Assembly: GCA_028564925.1 (NCBI GenBank)
Contig: CM053030.1
Location: 267,432,199 to 267,496,198 of the forward strand
Direction of reading: 5' to 3'
DNA from: Lithobates sylvaticus
Taxonomy: Eukaryota > Chordata > Amphibia > Anura > Ranidae
DNA: 64,000 bases
How positions within the stretch are numbered: position 1 is the stretch's first letter; each line of letters starts with the position of its first letter. Shown one piece after another: positions 45,620 to 57,378 of the stretch. The notes beneath the pieces were generated by a model. It saw nothing but the letters and a program-made list of their open reading frames with translations, ran no database searches and had not been told where the DNA came from. The translations under genes and the position numbers were made by a program.

Positions 45620-47229
45620 TATACAGTATATATTGTATATATGAACCCACTCTCAGTCTGAACCTTTGGCTGCTGACTATACAATATGCATAGGAATTTG
45701 TAAAAAGAAGCCATATACCATTAGATGGAAGACATAAAATCAGACAGCCAAAGGATCTTAATTCCAAATATGCTTACAATTAAAATGACAAATGATTGTG
45801 GCTAAACTGCCATGTTTATGTACTTGGTAGACACTGTAGGTCACAGTACCTTGATTAAACAGTAGCGATTGTATGTGGAATTCCATCTTAATGGTCGTTC
45901 CTCTTAAGATCAGTTGCATGGGGGATTTCATAAACACCAATTATCATCATCCAAATTAAGTTAGGGTCATTTCACATAAAAGCCTAAAATTTGCCAGAAG
46001 GCATAGATTTTCAGTAGGTTTTTGTGACATTTTTCAGCAAATGAACAGTGAATTTCTGACAGTTGTTTGAAGCATAGAAAATAAAAAAGAAAAGCTTGCG
46101 TGATCTTTAGTGATATTTGAGATAATCCACTGAAATTAACCAAGACACAATTTCACATCTTTATTTTAACATACATTATGCAATAATGTTATTCCCAAAG
46201 GGAAAATGTGATAACCTTTAGCGACTAACAAGATACTGCCCAGTCAATGATCATGTCCACTGCTCTACTTTCATCTATTAAAATTAGGCTAAAGAGCTGA
46301 TCATAAACTGGTAAAGAGAAGCTGTACCTTTTTGGAATTTCCCTAGTTGCAATCACAAAATTAAAAACCAATGAATATTGAAAGATTGCATGTATGAATA
46401 GGTGGCCAACATTACAGTTCATAGTGGTCAAACTTGCCTTATGTTTTATAAATTACATAGATCCATATAGAAAAGCTTTTTTTTAGGGATAACTGGCTAC
46501 TGCATGCTTACGTATTTTAAAAATACGTAATACGTATTTTTTAAAAAAAAGCAACTAGACATAAGCCACTGTACACTAAAACATGGCATTTTTTGTGTTT
46601 ATCATAGCTCAGGTGGTTATTATACTCGTCTTTGTTGTTCATAGATGCATTTGTATTTTTATTTCCGGCAGATTTTTTTTTTTTTCTACAAAATACATGA
46701 AGTAAACCATGTATGAATGGCATTGAGTACAAACAAATAATGTCTCTGGTTACAAGGTTCGGAGATCTTTGCAAATCCTATTTTTTTTTAAATCATTGCT
46801 GGAAAAGCATGAAAATAACATAACTAATTGAAGAGTTGTCAGAGGTCAAGGAAAGCAGTTTACGTTTATGCTTTCTGTGGGATAGCTATAACTAGTTTTT
46901 ATCCTCAGAGGTTACTGAGTGTTCATTTTCAATAGGTAGCAAATACGATTAAATCCCCTAATCCTTTGTTAAGAGTAGGGTGCAGTTACAAAACTATTGA
47001 TTGCATGGCTAAGATTGCAGAGCTACTGCCTCTGAGTAAAGACAGATTAATTCCTGCTGTGAAGTTTTTAAACTGTAAAAAAAAAAAAATACAGCTTGCA
47101 AAATGAAGAATATTTAATATTTGTGGATAGTTAAATGAATTGTAGAGATATTAGCACAGATCTTCAATGAATATTGCTCTTCGGTCAACTATCAGCTACA
47201 TTGCAATTCTCTTAAACCCACTGTGCTTG
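45620..47229. other. Unassigned AT-rich sequence
   Basis: 1.6 kb without recognisable gene or element ends. Open frames are short and random-looking. This is the longest stretch in the window free of obvious repeats. Confidence 0.45.
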
Positions 47230-47925
47230 GCTGTAAGGTCCCAGACACATTCATCTCTGGACCCCTTTTACATTACACAGCACCGCACCCCTGGATCCCT
47301 TTTATATTACACAGCACCCTGCACCCCTTTACATTACACAGCACCGCACCTCTGGACCCCTTTTACATTACACAGCACCCTGCACCCCTTTACATTACAC
47401 AGCACCAAACCTCTGGACCCCTTTTACATTACACAGCACCCTGCACCCCTTTACATTACACAGCACCGCACCCCTGGATCCCTTTTACATTACACAGCAC
47501 CCTGCACCCCTTTACATTACACAGCACCGCACCTCTGGACCCCTTTTACATTACAAAGCACTCTGCACCCCTGGACTCCTTTTATATTACACAGCACCAC
47601 ACCTCTGGACTACTTTTACATTACACAGCAGCACTCTGCACCCCTGGACCCCGTTACACTACACAGCACTGCACCTCTAGACCCCTTTACATTACACAGC
47701 ACCGCACCCCTGGATCCCTTTTACATTACACAGCACTGCACCGCACCCCTTTACATTACACAGCACCGCACCCCTGGATCCCTTTTACATTACACAGCAC
47801 CGCACCCCTTTACATTACACAGCACCGCACCCCTGGATCCCTTTTACATTACACAGCACCATACCCCTTTACATTACACAGCAGCACTCTGCACCCCTGG
47901 ACCCCTTTAGATTTACACAGACACC
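47230..47925 (+). repeat. G-poor minisatellite, about 30-35 bp units
   Basis: About twenty imperfect units alternating CACCCCTGGATCCCTTTTAC and CACCCCTTTACATTACACAG, each ending in ATTACACAGCACC. The plus strand is G-poor with few stop triplets, so two 247-codon frames stay open. They are not genes. Confidence 0.95.
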
Positions 47926-48456
47926 CCCCAGCTCTGTCCCTTCCTACATTAATCATGCAGATGTAGAGACAGTGAGCAGCGCTGAACAGAGGGCAATCAC
48001 CTGCTGATTTACTTGTTAGCTTCAGCAGCTCTCTACTCAGCGCTGCTCACTGTCTCTCTCTCCCCTGCGGTACAGGAGAGAAAGTGATTTTCTTACCCTG
48101 CTGGATGCTCCAGATGGAGAAAGACAAACTTGGCGCCGCCGCGATATAAACAGAGCAATGCGCATGCGTCATTGGACGTATGGAATATGATGCCCAATCA
48201 GCGCACCACAGAGACACAGCGGCTCCCACTCTGCCGCCTGCCAATCGCGCACAAGCCGGCCTGGAAAAAAAACGTCATATGCCCCCGCCCACCCCCAAAT
48301 CGAGGGAGACAGACAGTTCCACCAGCCGGAAGACCTGTAAAACACAGAAAACGGCCCAAGGCATAGAAACACATAAACGTGCCCCCTGACACCCCCCCCC
48401 CCAGTGGGTGGCACCCGGGGCGAACCGCCCCCCCCCCCCCCCCCAGTACGCCACTG
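47926..48456. repeat. CpG-rich repeat ending in a poly-C tract, possible hAT end
   Basis: The right edge reads inward CAGTGGCGTACTGGGGG, a typical hAT-type terminus, next to a 20-base poly-C run (about 48424-48443). An inverted pair GTGAGCAGCGCTGA / CAGCGCTGCTCAC lies near 47970-48050. The matching left end was not found. Confidence 0.5.
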
Positions 48457-48924
48457 CCACCACTTCCTACAGAATTACAAAAAGGACAAGGGACAATCTA
48501 AAAAAAATTCTCTATCCCTACATAATAATTGAGGTTTTGTATTAAGGCTGACTGTAATGGAGTCTACTATTTTAAGAGCAGCCTCTAATTATCCTTTTAT
48601 TTTAATTTGACGCAGGGGCAGGTACCTTTTTGCACAGTGACAATTGTTATAAAGCTTTGTTTGTTTAATTTATGACATAGCATTAAAAAATATATAATTT
48701 TTCTCTCGGATACTTTTTTCTCAAATGTTTTAGACAGAGTAGGGTAGGGTTACACCTCTGCGGGGTTTTGTAATTGTGGTCTGTGACTCCATTAAATAGA
48801 TTTAACCTAACTTATTGTCTTTACAGGAAGTCTTGGAAAATCTCTCCAGTAGGAACTGTCCCTGATCACCAAGTAGCACCCTATGAAAACATAAAAATTA
48901 ATCGTATAACTACTAACCAATCTA

Positions 48925-49540
48925 CCGTATATACTCGAGTATAAGCCGAGTTTTTCAGCACATTTTATTGTGCTGAAAGTGCACCCCTCGGCTTATACTC
49001 GAGTCAATCACTTTTCTGCGGCAGAAAATTACATTTTCCGACCCGACTTTGGGGCCCCGTGTCTCGGGGCCTCTTAGTGCTAGGAACCCCAAATTTGGTA
49101 TGCAAACAACATATGGCACTACAACATAGTGCACTACAACCTATCCAAATGAGGTTCCTAGCACTAAGTGGCCCCAAAATACGGGGCCCCAAAGTCGGTT
49201 CAGAAAATGTCATTCTCTACTGCAGAAAAGTGCTTGACATTTTCTGAACCGACTTTGGGGCCCCGTATCTCGGGGTCATGTAATAGGAACCCAATTTTGG
49301 CTGCAGATAGGGGGCATCTAGGAACCCTTAACTACCAAGTTTGAAGTTTGGGGGATCTATGGCTGTAAATGGGCACAGTGAGGCTGAAAATGGGCATTGT
49401 TGACCCACTTTTCCACTTACAGTAGCTGCACATTTCTCACCCTAGGCTTATACTCGAGTCAATACGTTTTTCCATTTTTTTGTGGTAAAATTAGGTGCCC
49501 CGGCTTATATTCGGGTCAGCCTATACTCGAGTATATACGG
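48925..49540. mobile_element. MITE with TA duplication (CCGTATATACTCGAG ends)
   Basis: CCGTATATACTCGAGTATAA and CTATACTCGAGTATATACGG are inverted termini flanked by TA on both sides (48923-48924, 49541-49542), as in the Tc1/mariner superfamily. Inner direct and inverted copies of GACTTTGGGGCCCCGTGTCTC are present. No transposase. Confidence 0.85.
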
Positions 49541-49542
49541 TA

Positions 49543-50965
49543 CTAACTAAAAAGATGCCGACAAGATGAATTTGCTCATTTTCTCCACCAAGGACCAATT
49601 GTCTTATGTATAGCTACATACACCTCTAATGACTAGTCAGATGCTAAGATGACCTTTGCTACTATAGTTCCTTTGTTATTATTGTTACTATGTACTAGTA
49701 TAATAGTCCCAATTTTCTTATCTGGGAAAGATCACCTTTCAGTGTAAAATATTCAGTCAATATCAGTTAAACTCACTTAAAAATACATGCAGGCCTTTTT
49801 GGTGGATGACCTTCCACAAAAAGTACAGTAATAACCGCACATATAGATAAAAAAAGCTAACAACTGTTGAGTGCAAATAGTCTTCAAACTGATCCCTCTA
49901 TGCCTTTAAAATTGTATGTATTCTAGGCCTTTGCAGTTAGAAGTTGCAAGTCACCTAAATTCTGACAGTTGCTACTGAGCCAACTGCTTTGCATTCTGCT
50001 GATCACACACTTTAGGATAAGGTTGTCATTTTTTCCAGTTTGCTAGGGACAGTATCCATTTTGAGGGGTCAGTCCTCGGTAGGTCCTTCTATTGACAGCA
50101 GCAGTTAGAAGTTGTTCGGGAGACAGGGGCAGGGCAGCAGGTAGGAGGGAAAGAGGTCCATTGACTAAGCTCACACAAGGCTGTCACTTCAGCACTGCGG
50201 GCAGGAAAAGCAATGTAACACTGCATCTGTCATCTGACTGGACACAGCACCAGATTTCAGCTCCAAGGTACATCATTTGAATTTGTTGGGGGATCATCCG
50301 CAGTGCCCGGGCTTAAACGACTGGTCATCCCTGGACAAGACTATTATACCCTAAAATCGGTCATGCCTGCAATTACGCTGGTTCTTGTGGTCCCATGCCG
50401 GTGACACTAGTATGGGAGTTGAAGCAACCAGCGGAGATTGTGTGTCCAGATAAGGCTGCAGATCTTTCCATACAGTGCTCAGGGCATGGGGCGGGGGAAA
50501 TTACAGTTCTTGCAAATTGTAAATAAGCCTTTTTTCTCCTCTTCTGCTGGAATATGAGGGTGGTGAGGACTCCAAGAATCTCCACCAAGACTTTCTAGTC
50601 CATGGAGGTGATAGCAAATAGAAGATGTGCTGCTAAGGAGCAGTTTCTGAGTACATCCCTAGGCTCTGTGCTCTGACAGGCAGCATGCAGGCTGGTGGGC
50701 AGGAACAGGGATAAGCGAAGTTCATTGTCAAGGTATACGTAGTCTTTTTTTCCCAACTCCAAGCATATTTATTATCTGTCCAAGTATACACATATATGAC
50801 AGTGGGTTCAAGAACACTGAACAATTGTGTTTTTGTCTTATTTCAATGTTATAGATTTCTAGATAAAGAAAGAGCAGATAGTACCATAAAGAATAGAAAA
50901 GTACTTCTCCAAACAAAAGATTAGCTGTGTTAAATCAACAGTAGGTATGGCTGTTTCTCCAAAGG
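49543..50965. other. Unassigned sequence
   Basis: No gene or bounded element recognised over 1.4 kb. Confidence 0.4.
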
Positions 50966-51900
50966 TAAGGTGACCAAATTTTTAAAATGAAATCCGGGGA
51001 CATATTTTTTTTTACTAGCAATGGCAGCAATCAGCAACTCTACCCATCGCCGCTCGCCGCCCTCCTCACAGCCTGTCAAGACTAATGCCCTGTACACCCG
51101 GTCAGATTTTTTCCGACGGATTTTGGCCGAAACTTGTCTTGCATACGCACGGACGCACAAAGTAGTCGGAAAATCCGATCATTCGGAACCAGGTGGTGTA
51201 CAAAACATACGACTGGACTACGAAGAGGCCAGTAGCCAATAGCTTTTGTTTCCAAATTTATTCTGAGCATGCGTGGCACTTTGTGCGTGGGAATTCTGTA
51301 CACATGATCAGAAAAAGTCTGATCAGATTTTGTTGTCGAAAAATTTTAGATCCTGCTCTCGAACTTTTTCCGTCGGAAATTCAGACGGAAAAAGTCCGCT
51401 AGAGCCCACACACGATCGGATTTTCCAACATAATCCGATCGGACTTTCTCCGTCGGAATTTCCGACCGTGTGTACGGGGCATTATTCTTCGGGCCCCGGG
51501 TACTACTGGGTGGGGAGTGGAGGAAGATCACTCTGCCAGGGAAGGCAAGGCGATAAGTAGGCACGTGGCTGGCCGGGACTTGAGCCAAGGCAGAAGAACA
51601 TGCGAGCGGAGCTGGATGGGCATGCACCTGAAACTGAAGAACTATTCCCTCCTCTCCGACCAGCACATGATCATCAGAAAGGGGCACAGATAATGGAAAG
51701 AAATACACCCCCTCTAAGCTAGTAGGAGCAACGGAGCGTGGGTGTGTAATTCAGAATTTTTTTTTTTTTAATTCTGCACTGACTGTCTTTGAAATTGCCC
51801 CAGCCCCTGTTCAAATACAATCCGGGGACAAACTTGGTCCGGCGACAGTGTCCTCAATCCAGGGACTGTCCCCGGAAACCGGGGATGTCTGGTCACCCTA
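50966..51900. mobile_element. hAT-type element with perfect 8-bp duplication
   Basis: Starts TAAGGTGACCAAATTTT and ends GGGGATGTCTGGTCACCCTA, with TCCAAAGG on both sides (50958-50965, 51901-51908). ATCCGGGGACA words occur near both ends. A MITE is nested inside. Confidence 0.9.
51081..51485. mobile_element. MITE nested in the hAT element
   Basis: Inverted ends AATGCCCTGTACACCCGGTC and GACCGTGTGTACGGGGCATT, with many TCCGACGGA / TCCGTCGGAA words inside. Related to the interrupted MITE at 33245-35950. Confidence 0.75.
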
Positions 51901-52013
51901 TCCAAAGGCCCAACCAAGGTTGGCAGCAAATGAAATAGCTATATACACTCTAATACCCCTGCTATAATAAAAGAAAACATATATGCCCACCTGTCATTAT
52001 CATAGCCTACATA

Positions 52014-53088
52014 CAGTATCTCACAAAAGTGAGTACAGCCCTCACACTTTTGTAAATATTTTACTATAGCTTTTCGTGTGACAACACTGGAGAAATTACA
52101 CTTTGCTACAATGTAAAGTAGTGAGTGTACAGCTTGTATAACAGTGTAAATTTGCTGTCCCCTCAGCCATTAATGTCTAAACCACTGGCAACAAAAGTGA
52201 GTACACCCCTAAGTGAAAATGTCCAAATTGGGTCCAATTTGTCAATATTTTGTGTGGCCACCATTATTTTCCAGCACTGCCTTAATCCTCTTGGGCATGG
52301 CGTTCACCAGAGCTTCACATGTTGCCACTGGAGTCCTCTTCCACTTCTCCATGACAACATCACGGAGCTGGTGGATGGTAGAGACCTTGCACTCCTCCAC
52401 CTTTCATTTGAGAATGCCCCACCGATGCTCAATAGAGTTTAGGTCTGGAGACATGCTTGGCCAGTCCATTACCTTTACCCTCAGTTTCTTTAGCAAGGCA
52501 GTGGTCTTCTTGGAGGTGTGTTTGGGGTCGTTATGTTGGAATACTGTCCTGCGGCCGAGTCTCTGGAGGGAAGGGATCATGCTCTGCTTCAGTATGTCAC
52601 AGTACATGTTGGCATTCATGGTTCCCTCAATGATCTGTAGCTCCCCAGTGCCGGCAGCACTCATGCAGCCCCAGACCATGACACTCCCACCACCATGCTT
52701 GACTGTAAGCAAGACACACTTGTCTTTGTACTCCTCACCTGGTTGCCGTCACACGCTTGACACCATCTAAACCAAATAAGTTTATATTGATCTCATCAGA
52801 TAACAGGACATGGTTTCAGTAATCCATGTCCTTAGTCTGCTTGTCTTCAGAAAACTGTTTGCGGGCTTTCTTGTGCATCATCTTTAGAAGAGGCTTCCTT
52901 CTGGGACGACAGCCATGCAGACCAATTTGATGCAGTGTGCGGCTTATGGTCTGAGCACTGACAGGCTTCCCCCCACCCCATCAACCTCTTCAGCAATGCT
53001 GGCAGCACCCATGCAGCTCAGTTTCAGGGTCTTGGCAATCTTCTTATAGCCTATGCCATTTTATGTAGAGCAACAATTCTTTTTTTTC
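52014..53088 (-). mobile_element. Tc1-like transposon remnant, 3' part
   Basis: Left terminus CAGTATCTCACAAAAGTGAG follows TA (52012-52013). The minus strand codes the catalytic half of a Tc1 transposase, and homology-like sequence continues to about 53088. There the element is cut by a TTAA-element fragment, so the N-terminal half and the right terminus are missing. Confidence 0.85.
52404..52960 (-). pseudogene. Tc1-family transposase fragment (catalytic domain)
   Basis: The open part 52404-52712 contains VKHGGGSVMVWGCMSAAGTG, FQHNDPKHTSK (second catalytic Asp region) and SMSPDLNSIEHRWGILK (third catalytic acidic residue region). It is the core of the DDE/D nuclease. Upstream coding traces to about 52960 are in shifted frames. 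Different from the families at 38.4 and 44.0 kb. Confidence 0.88.
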
Positions 53089-53090
53089 AG

Positions 53091-53315
53091 ATCTTCAGAC
53101 AGTTTTTTGTTTATAGCGCAAAATATAAAAACTGCAGAGGTGATCAAATACCACCAAAAGAAAGCTCTATTTGTGGGAAAAAAAAGGACGTAAATTTTGT
53201 TTGGGTGCAACGTTGCACGACTGCGCAGTTGTCAGTTAAAGCGACGCAGTGCCGAATCGCAAAAAGTGCTCTGGTCAAGAAGGGGGTAAAATCTTACTGG
53301 GCTGAAGCGCTTAAA
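53091..53315. mobile_element. TTAA-type element fragment
   Basis: GTGATCAAATACCACCAAAAGAAAGC and GGGTGCAACGTTGCACGACTG match the right subterminal part of the elements at 42841 and 53854. It lies where the Tc1 remnant stops. Confidence 0.65.
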
Positions 53316-53639
53316 AATGGTGTGGGGGTCCCCCCAAAATCCATACCAGACACTTATCCAGGCATGCAGCCTGGCCAGTCAGGAAAGAGTGCCCCCCCCC
53401 AAACCATACCAGGCAACATGTCCTCAACATGGGGGGTGGGTGCTTTGGGGCGGGGGGGGGGGCAAAGGCAAAGCAAAAGCAAGGTGTAAACAGGACTGTA
53501 AGCTAACCATTTTATTTAGTGACAGGGGCTTTGACTAGAGTTCAGAGAGCTTTAAAAAAGCGTGTCCGAAGCCTTGTTTTGAGGCAACTGTAAACAAGCC
53601 CTTAGCTTACAGTCCTGAAAGTCATGGCTCCAGCCAGTC

Positions 53640-53853
53640 ACAGAGCCAGAGTTCGCGGCCCTGGAAGGAAGACGGTTGAAGATGGATGCGGCCTGCAACG
53701 GGGATGATGCGGGCTTCGTTTGCAGGTAAGTGTCACATAATGTGCTAGTAGTATGCGATGCATACTAGCACATTTTGCCTTCACTTTGCAGGGAAGAAGA
53801 AAGGAAGAAAAACCCAGCAGGGTTTACTTCCTCTTTAAAGCTTTTGAGAGGCT
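53640..53853. mobile_element. Family-C MITE copy 3, partial
   Basis: Carries TTTGCAGGTAAGTGTCACAT and the palindrome AATGTGCTAGTAGTATGCG...GCATACTAGCACATT (about 53740-53774), as in the copies at 22.1 and 39.3 kb. Confidence 0.6.
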
Positions 53854-55890
53854 TTAACCACTTAAGCCCCGGACCAATTGTCAGCCTAAGGACCAGAGGT
53901 CATTTTACAATTTCGCACTGCACTGCTTTAACTGGTAATTGCACGGTCATGCAATGTTGTACCCAAACGAAATTTGCGTCCTTTTCTTCCCACAAATAGA
54001 GCTTTTTTTTATGGTATTTAATTGCCTCTGTGATTTTTATTTTTTTGCGATATAAACGGAAAAAGACCCAAAATTTTGAAAAAAAAAAAAAGATTTTCTA
54101 CTTTTTGTTATAAGAAAAATCTAATAAACTCAATTTTAGTCAAACATTTGGGCCAAAATATATTCAGCCACATGTCTTTAGTAAAAAAAATGCTAATAAG
54201 CGTATATTTACTGGTTTGCGCAAAAGTTATAGCGTCTACAAACTAGAGTACATTTTCTGGAATTTACACAGCTTTTAACCACTTCGCATCTGGCCGTAGC
54301 CGAATGACGGCCACAGCGCGGATGCCAAATCCCGATCGCCCTGGCCAATGAGAGATGATCTCATATGTAAACATATGAGATCATCTCTCAGCACCGCTCC
54401 TCCTCCTCACACAGAGACAGCGTGTGAGGAGGGGGAGATGAACGGCTGCAGCGCCGTAAGTTTAAAATAAAAAAATAAAATGCCATCTGTGCCCACTGCC
54501 ACCACTGCAACCTGTCCCCAATGCCATCTGTGCCCAATGACATCCCCAGTGCCATCTGCCAGTGCCATCCCCAGTGCCATCTGCCAGTGCCATCTGCCAG
54601 TGCCACCTGTAGTCAGTGCCATCAGTGCCACATAGTGCCATCTGTCATCAGTGCCACATATTAGTGCCATCAGTGCCACCTGTCAGTGCCACGTGCCATC
54701 TGTTATCAGTGTCACCTGTCATCAATGCCACGTATCAGTGCCATCTGTCATCAGTGTCATGTGTCATCAGTGCCACGTATTAGTGCCGTCTGTCATCAGT
54801 GCCACGTATTAGTGCCATCTCTCATCAGTGCCACGTGATATCAGTGCCATGTATGGGTGCCATCTCTCATCAGTGCCACGTGTCATCAGTGCCCCGTATT
54901 AGTACCATCTTTCATCAGTGCCACGTCAGTGTCACGTGTCATCAGTGCCACGTCAGTGTCACATGTCATCAGTGCCACGTCAGTGTCACGTGTCATCAGT
55001 GCCACGTCAGTGTCACGTGTCATCATCCTGGTGCTCCAGGGCCTTCAAAAGTGTAATAGGTAGTCAACAATTTAGATGTGTAATTTATGCTCCTAGAACA
55101 CGTGATGGCGCTCCCTGCATGTTGGGCCTCTCTATGTGGTCAGGCTGTGGAAAAGTCCCACATATGTGGTATCGTAATAATCAGGAGGAGTAGCAGAATT
55201 TATTTTGGGGTGTCATTTGTGGTATACACATTCCATGTGAGCGAAATAACCTATTACAATGACAATTTTGTAGAAAAAAAATAAAAAATAAAAAAATAAT
55301 TCATTTTGCAAAGAATTGTGGGAAAAAATTACAACATCAAAAAGCTCACCATGCCTCTTACTAAATACCTTGGAATGTCTACTTTCAAAAAAAGGGGTCA
55401 TTTGGGGGGTATTTGTTTTTTCCTGGCTTGTTCGGGTCACAAGAAATGAGATAGGCCACCAGTACATCAGATGTGATCAATTTTGTATGATTCGCACCAC
55501 AGATTGTAGAGTCTGTAACTTTCACAAAGGCCAAATAATTTCCACTAATTTGGGTTATTTTTACCAAAGATATGTGGCAGTATAAATTGTGGCCAAAATT
55601 TATGAAGAAAAATTAATAATTTCCTAAATTGTATCACAGAAACAAAGAAAAATGCGTTTTTTTTTCAAAATTTTCGGTCTTTTTTCAATTATAGCGCAAA
55701 AAATAAAAACCCAGAGGTGATCAAATACCACCAAAAGAAAGCTCTATTTGTGGGAAAAAAAGAACAAAAAATTCATTTGGGTACAGGGTTGCATGACTGA
55801 GTAATTGTCAGTCAAGGCGTGAGAGCACCGAAAGCTGAAAATCGGTCTGGATGGGAGGGGGGTGTTGGTGCCTGGTAGGCAAGTGGTTAA
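53854..55890. mobile_element. TTAA-flanked element (CCACTT ends), copy 2, with long inverted ends
   Basis: TTAACCACTTAAGCCCC at the left and GGCAAGTGGTTAA at the right. The ends pair over more than 200 bp: left CCCACAAATAGAGC and TGCAATGTTGTACCC match the reverse of right GCTCTATTTGTGGG and GGGTACAGGGTTGCA. A second left-type end (TTAACCACTTCGCATC, 54275) lies inside, so one copy probably inserted in another. No transposase frame. Confidence 0.72.
54480..55030 (+). repeat. Minisatellite, CAGTGCCA core
   Basis: Units of about 20-26 bp: early ones are CCAGTGCCATCTG, later ones are CATCAGTGCCACGTATTAGTG, and the last ones are CAGTGCCACGTCAGTGTCACG. The graded change along the array shows local expansion of successive variants. 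Confidence 0.92.
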
Positions 55891-56080
55891 TTTATGACTG
55901 CCTATCTTATTTCTTGAGGTGCTAAAATGGCAGGGCAGTATAACCCCCCCCCCCCCCCCCCCCATGACCCCATTTTGGAAAGTAGACACCCCAAGCTATT
56001 TGCTGAGAGGCATGTTGAGCCCATTGAATATTTTTTTTTTTTTTAGTCCCAAGTGATTGAATAAAGACAAATAAATAAGA
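55891..56080. repeat. Fragment of a related repeat, with a poly-C tract
   Basis: ATGACCCCATTTTGGAAAGTAGACACCCC resembles internal sequence of the TTAA-type elements. A long C run lies at about 55945-55964. Confidence 0.45.
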
Positions 56081-56084
56081 AGGC

Positions 56085-56488
56085 GGGCCGCAGGCCGGCC
56101 TGAATTTGTAGGAGGAGTCGGGGGGTATTTAAACCCGCCCGCCTCCTCCTTACGCCTGTCGGCCTCGGGTGCTTCCGTGGCTACGTCAGACGGTTTCGTC
56201 ACTTCCGGCGTCTTCTCCTCGAGGTTCTTCGGCAGGTTCCAGCGGCGTTCGGCGATTTCCGGCGGCTTTCGGCGATCTCCGGCGGCGTTCGGCTCCTCGA
56301 GGCATTCGGCTCCTCTCGGCGGCGGTCGGCAGCGGTCGGCTCTTCTCCCTCATCACTGTACTTCGGCTCCGCTCAGATCTCGTTCTGTGGGAGCGTACAG
56401 GTAGGACTGGGGGGGGCACTCAGTAGGAGGGGGGGGGGACCATTCTGGCTAGGACTCCAACCACGGGGAGTATTTGCAAGTGTCATCT
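56085..56488 (+). promoter_or_regulatory. CpG-rich promoter-like region, probable L1 5' UTR
   Basis: About 330 bp of very CpG-rich sequence with imperfect tandem TTCGGCGATTTCCGGCGGC-type words (56225-56340) and a TATTTAAA motif at about 56128. It lies on the same side and close to the L1 beyond the gap, so it may be its promoter. A host CpG island is the alternative. Confidence 0.5.
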
Positions 56489-56988
56489 NNNNNNNNNNNN
56501 NNNNNNNNNNNNNNNNNNNNNNNNNNNNNNNNNNNNNNNNNNNNNNNNNNNNNNNNNNNNNNNNNNNNNNNNNNNNNNNNNNNNNNNNNNNNNNNNNNNN
56601 NNNNNNNNNNNNNNNNNNNNNNNNNNNNNNNNNNNNNNNNNNNNNNNNNNNNNNNNNNNNNNNNNNNNNNNNNNNNNNNNNNNNNNNNNNNNNNNNNNNN
56701 NNNNNNNNNNNNNNNNNNNNNNNNNNNNNNNNNNNNNNNNNNNNNNNNNNNNNNNNNNNNNNNNNNNNNNNNNNNNNNNNNNNNNNNNNNNNNNNNNNNN
56801 NNNNNNNNNNNNNNNNNNNNNNNNNNNNNNNNNNNNNNNNNNNNNNNNNNNNNNNNNNNNNNNNNNNNNNNNNNNNNNNNNNNNNNNNNNNNNNNNNNNN
56901 NNNNNNNNNNNNNNNNNNNNNNNNNNNNNNNNNNNNNNNNNNNNNNNNNNNNNNNNNNNNNNNNNNNNNNNNNNNNNNNNNNNNNNNN
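56489..56988. other. Assembly gap, 500 N
   Basis: Exactly 500 unknown bases, a round number suggesting a nominal size. Open frames through it are artefacts. Confidence 1.
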
Positions 56989-57378
56989 TTGGAGTTGGAT
57001 AGGGCACACAGATCCCTAGGCCCTCTCAGGAAAGATGGATCTCCGAGGGATATTATAGTAAAACCGCACTTTTACTCAATAAAAGAAGAAGTAATGAAAC
57101 GTTCCCGCCAACAGGACCAGATACAGTACCAAGGGAAAGTCATACAAATTTTTGCTGACATTTCCCCAAACACCATCCAAAAAAGACGATCCTTGAAACC
57201 CAGAATCCAGAGGGAGAGCGCCTGTTACTGGATCTGAAGATCATTACCCACGATTCGGAGATGGATACATCTACCGCACAGCAGGGATCTGCTGAACGCC
57301 AATCTCCACTAAGCCCAACCTCTCAACTATGGAATAAGGCTAAACATAAGAAAGTCAAGGATAACTCCCCTCCCTGAT
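56989..57378 (+). pseudogene. L1 ORF1 C-terminal part
   Basis: LELDRAHRSLGPLRKDGSP and RDIIVKPHFYSIKEEVMK, then IQIFADISPNTIQKRRSLKP, match the C-terminal RNA-binding domain of L1 ORF1p (RAHRS and the phage-like LSPATLAKRR landmark). The frame ends early at 57237, while the rest of the tail continues in another frame to a TGA near 57376, so one frameshift is likely. ORF1p is a trimeric RNA chaperone that coats L1 RNA. The N-terminal coiled coil is in the gap. Confidence 0.85.

Noticed and set aside
47167-47966. Two 247-codon frames rich in HYTAPCTPL / LHSTLHPF
   Set aside because: Translation of the G-poor minisatellite.
56449-57019. Frames of 170-190 codons made of unknown residues
   Set aside because: They are produced by the run of N in the assembly gap.
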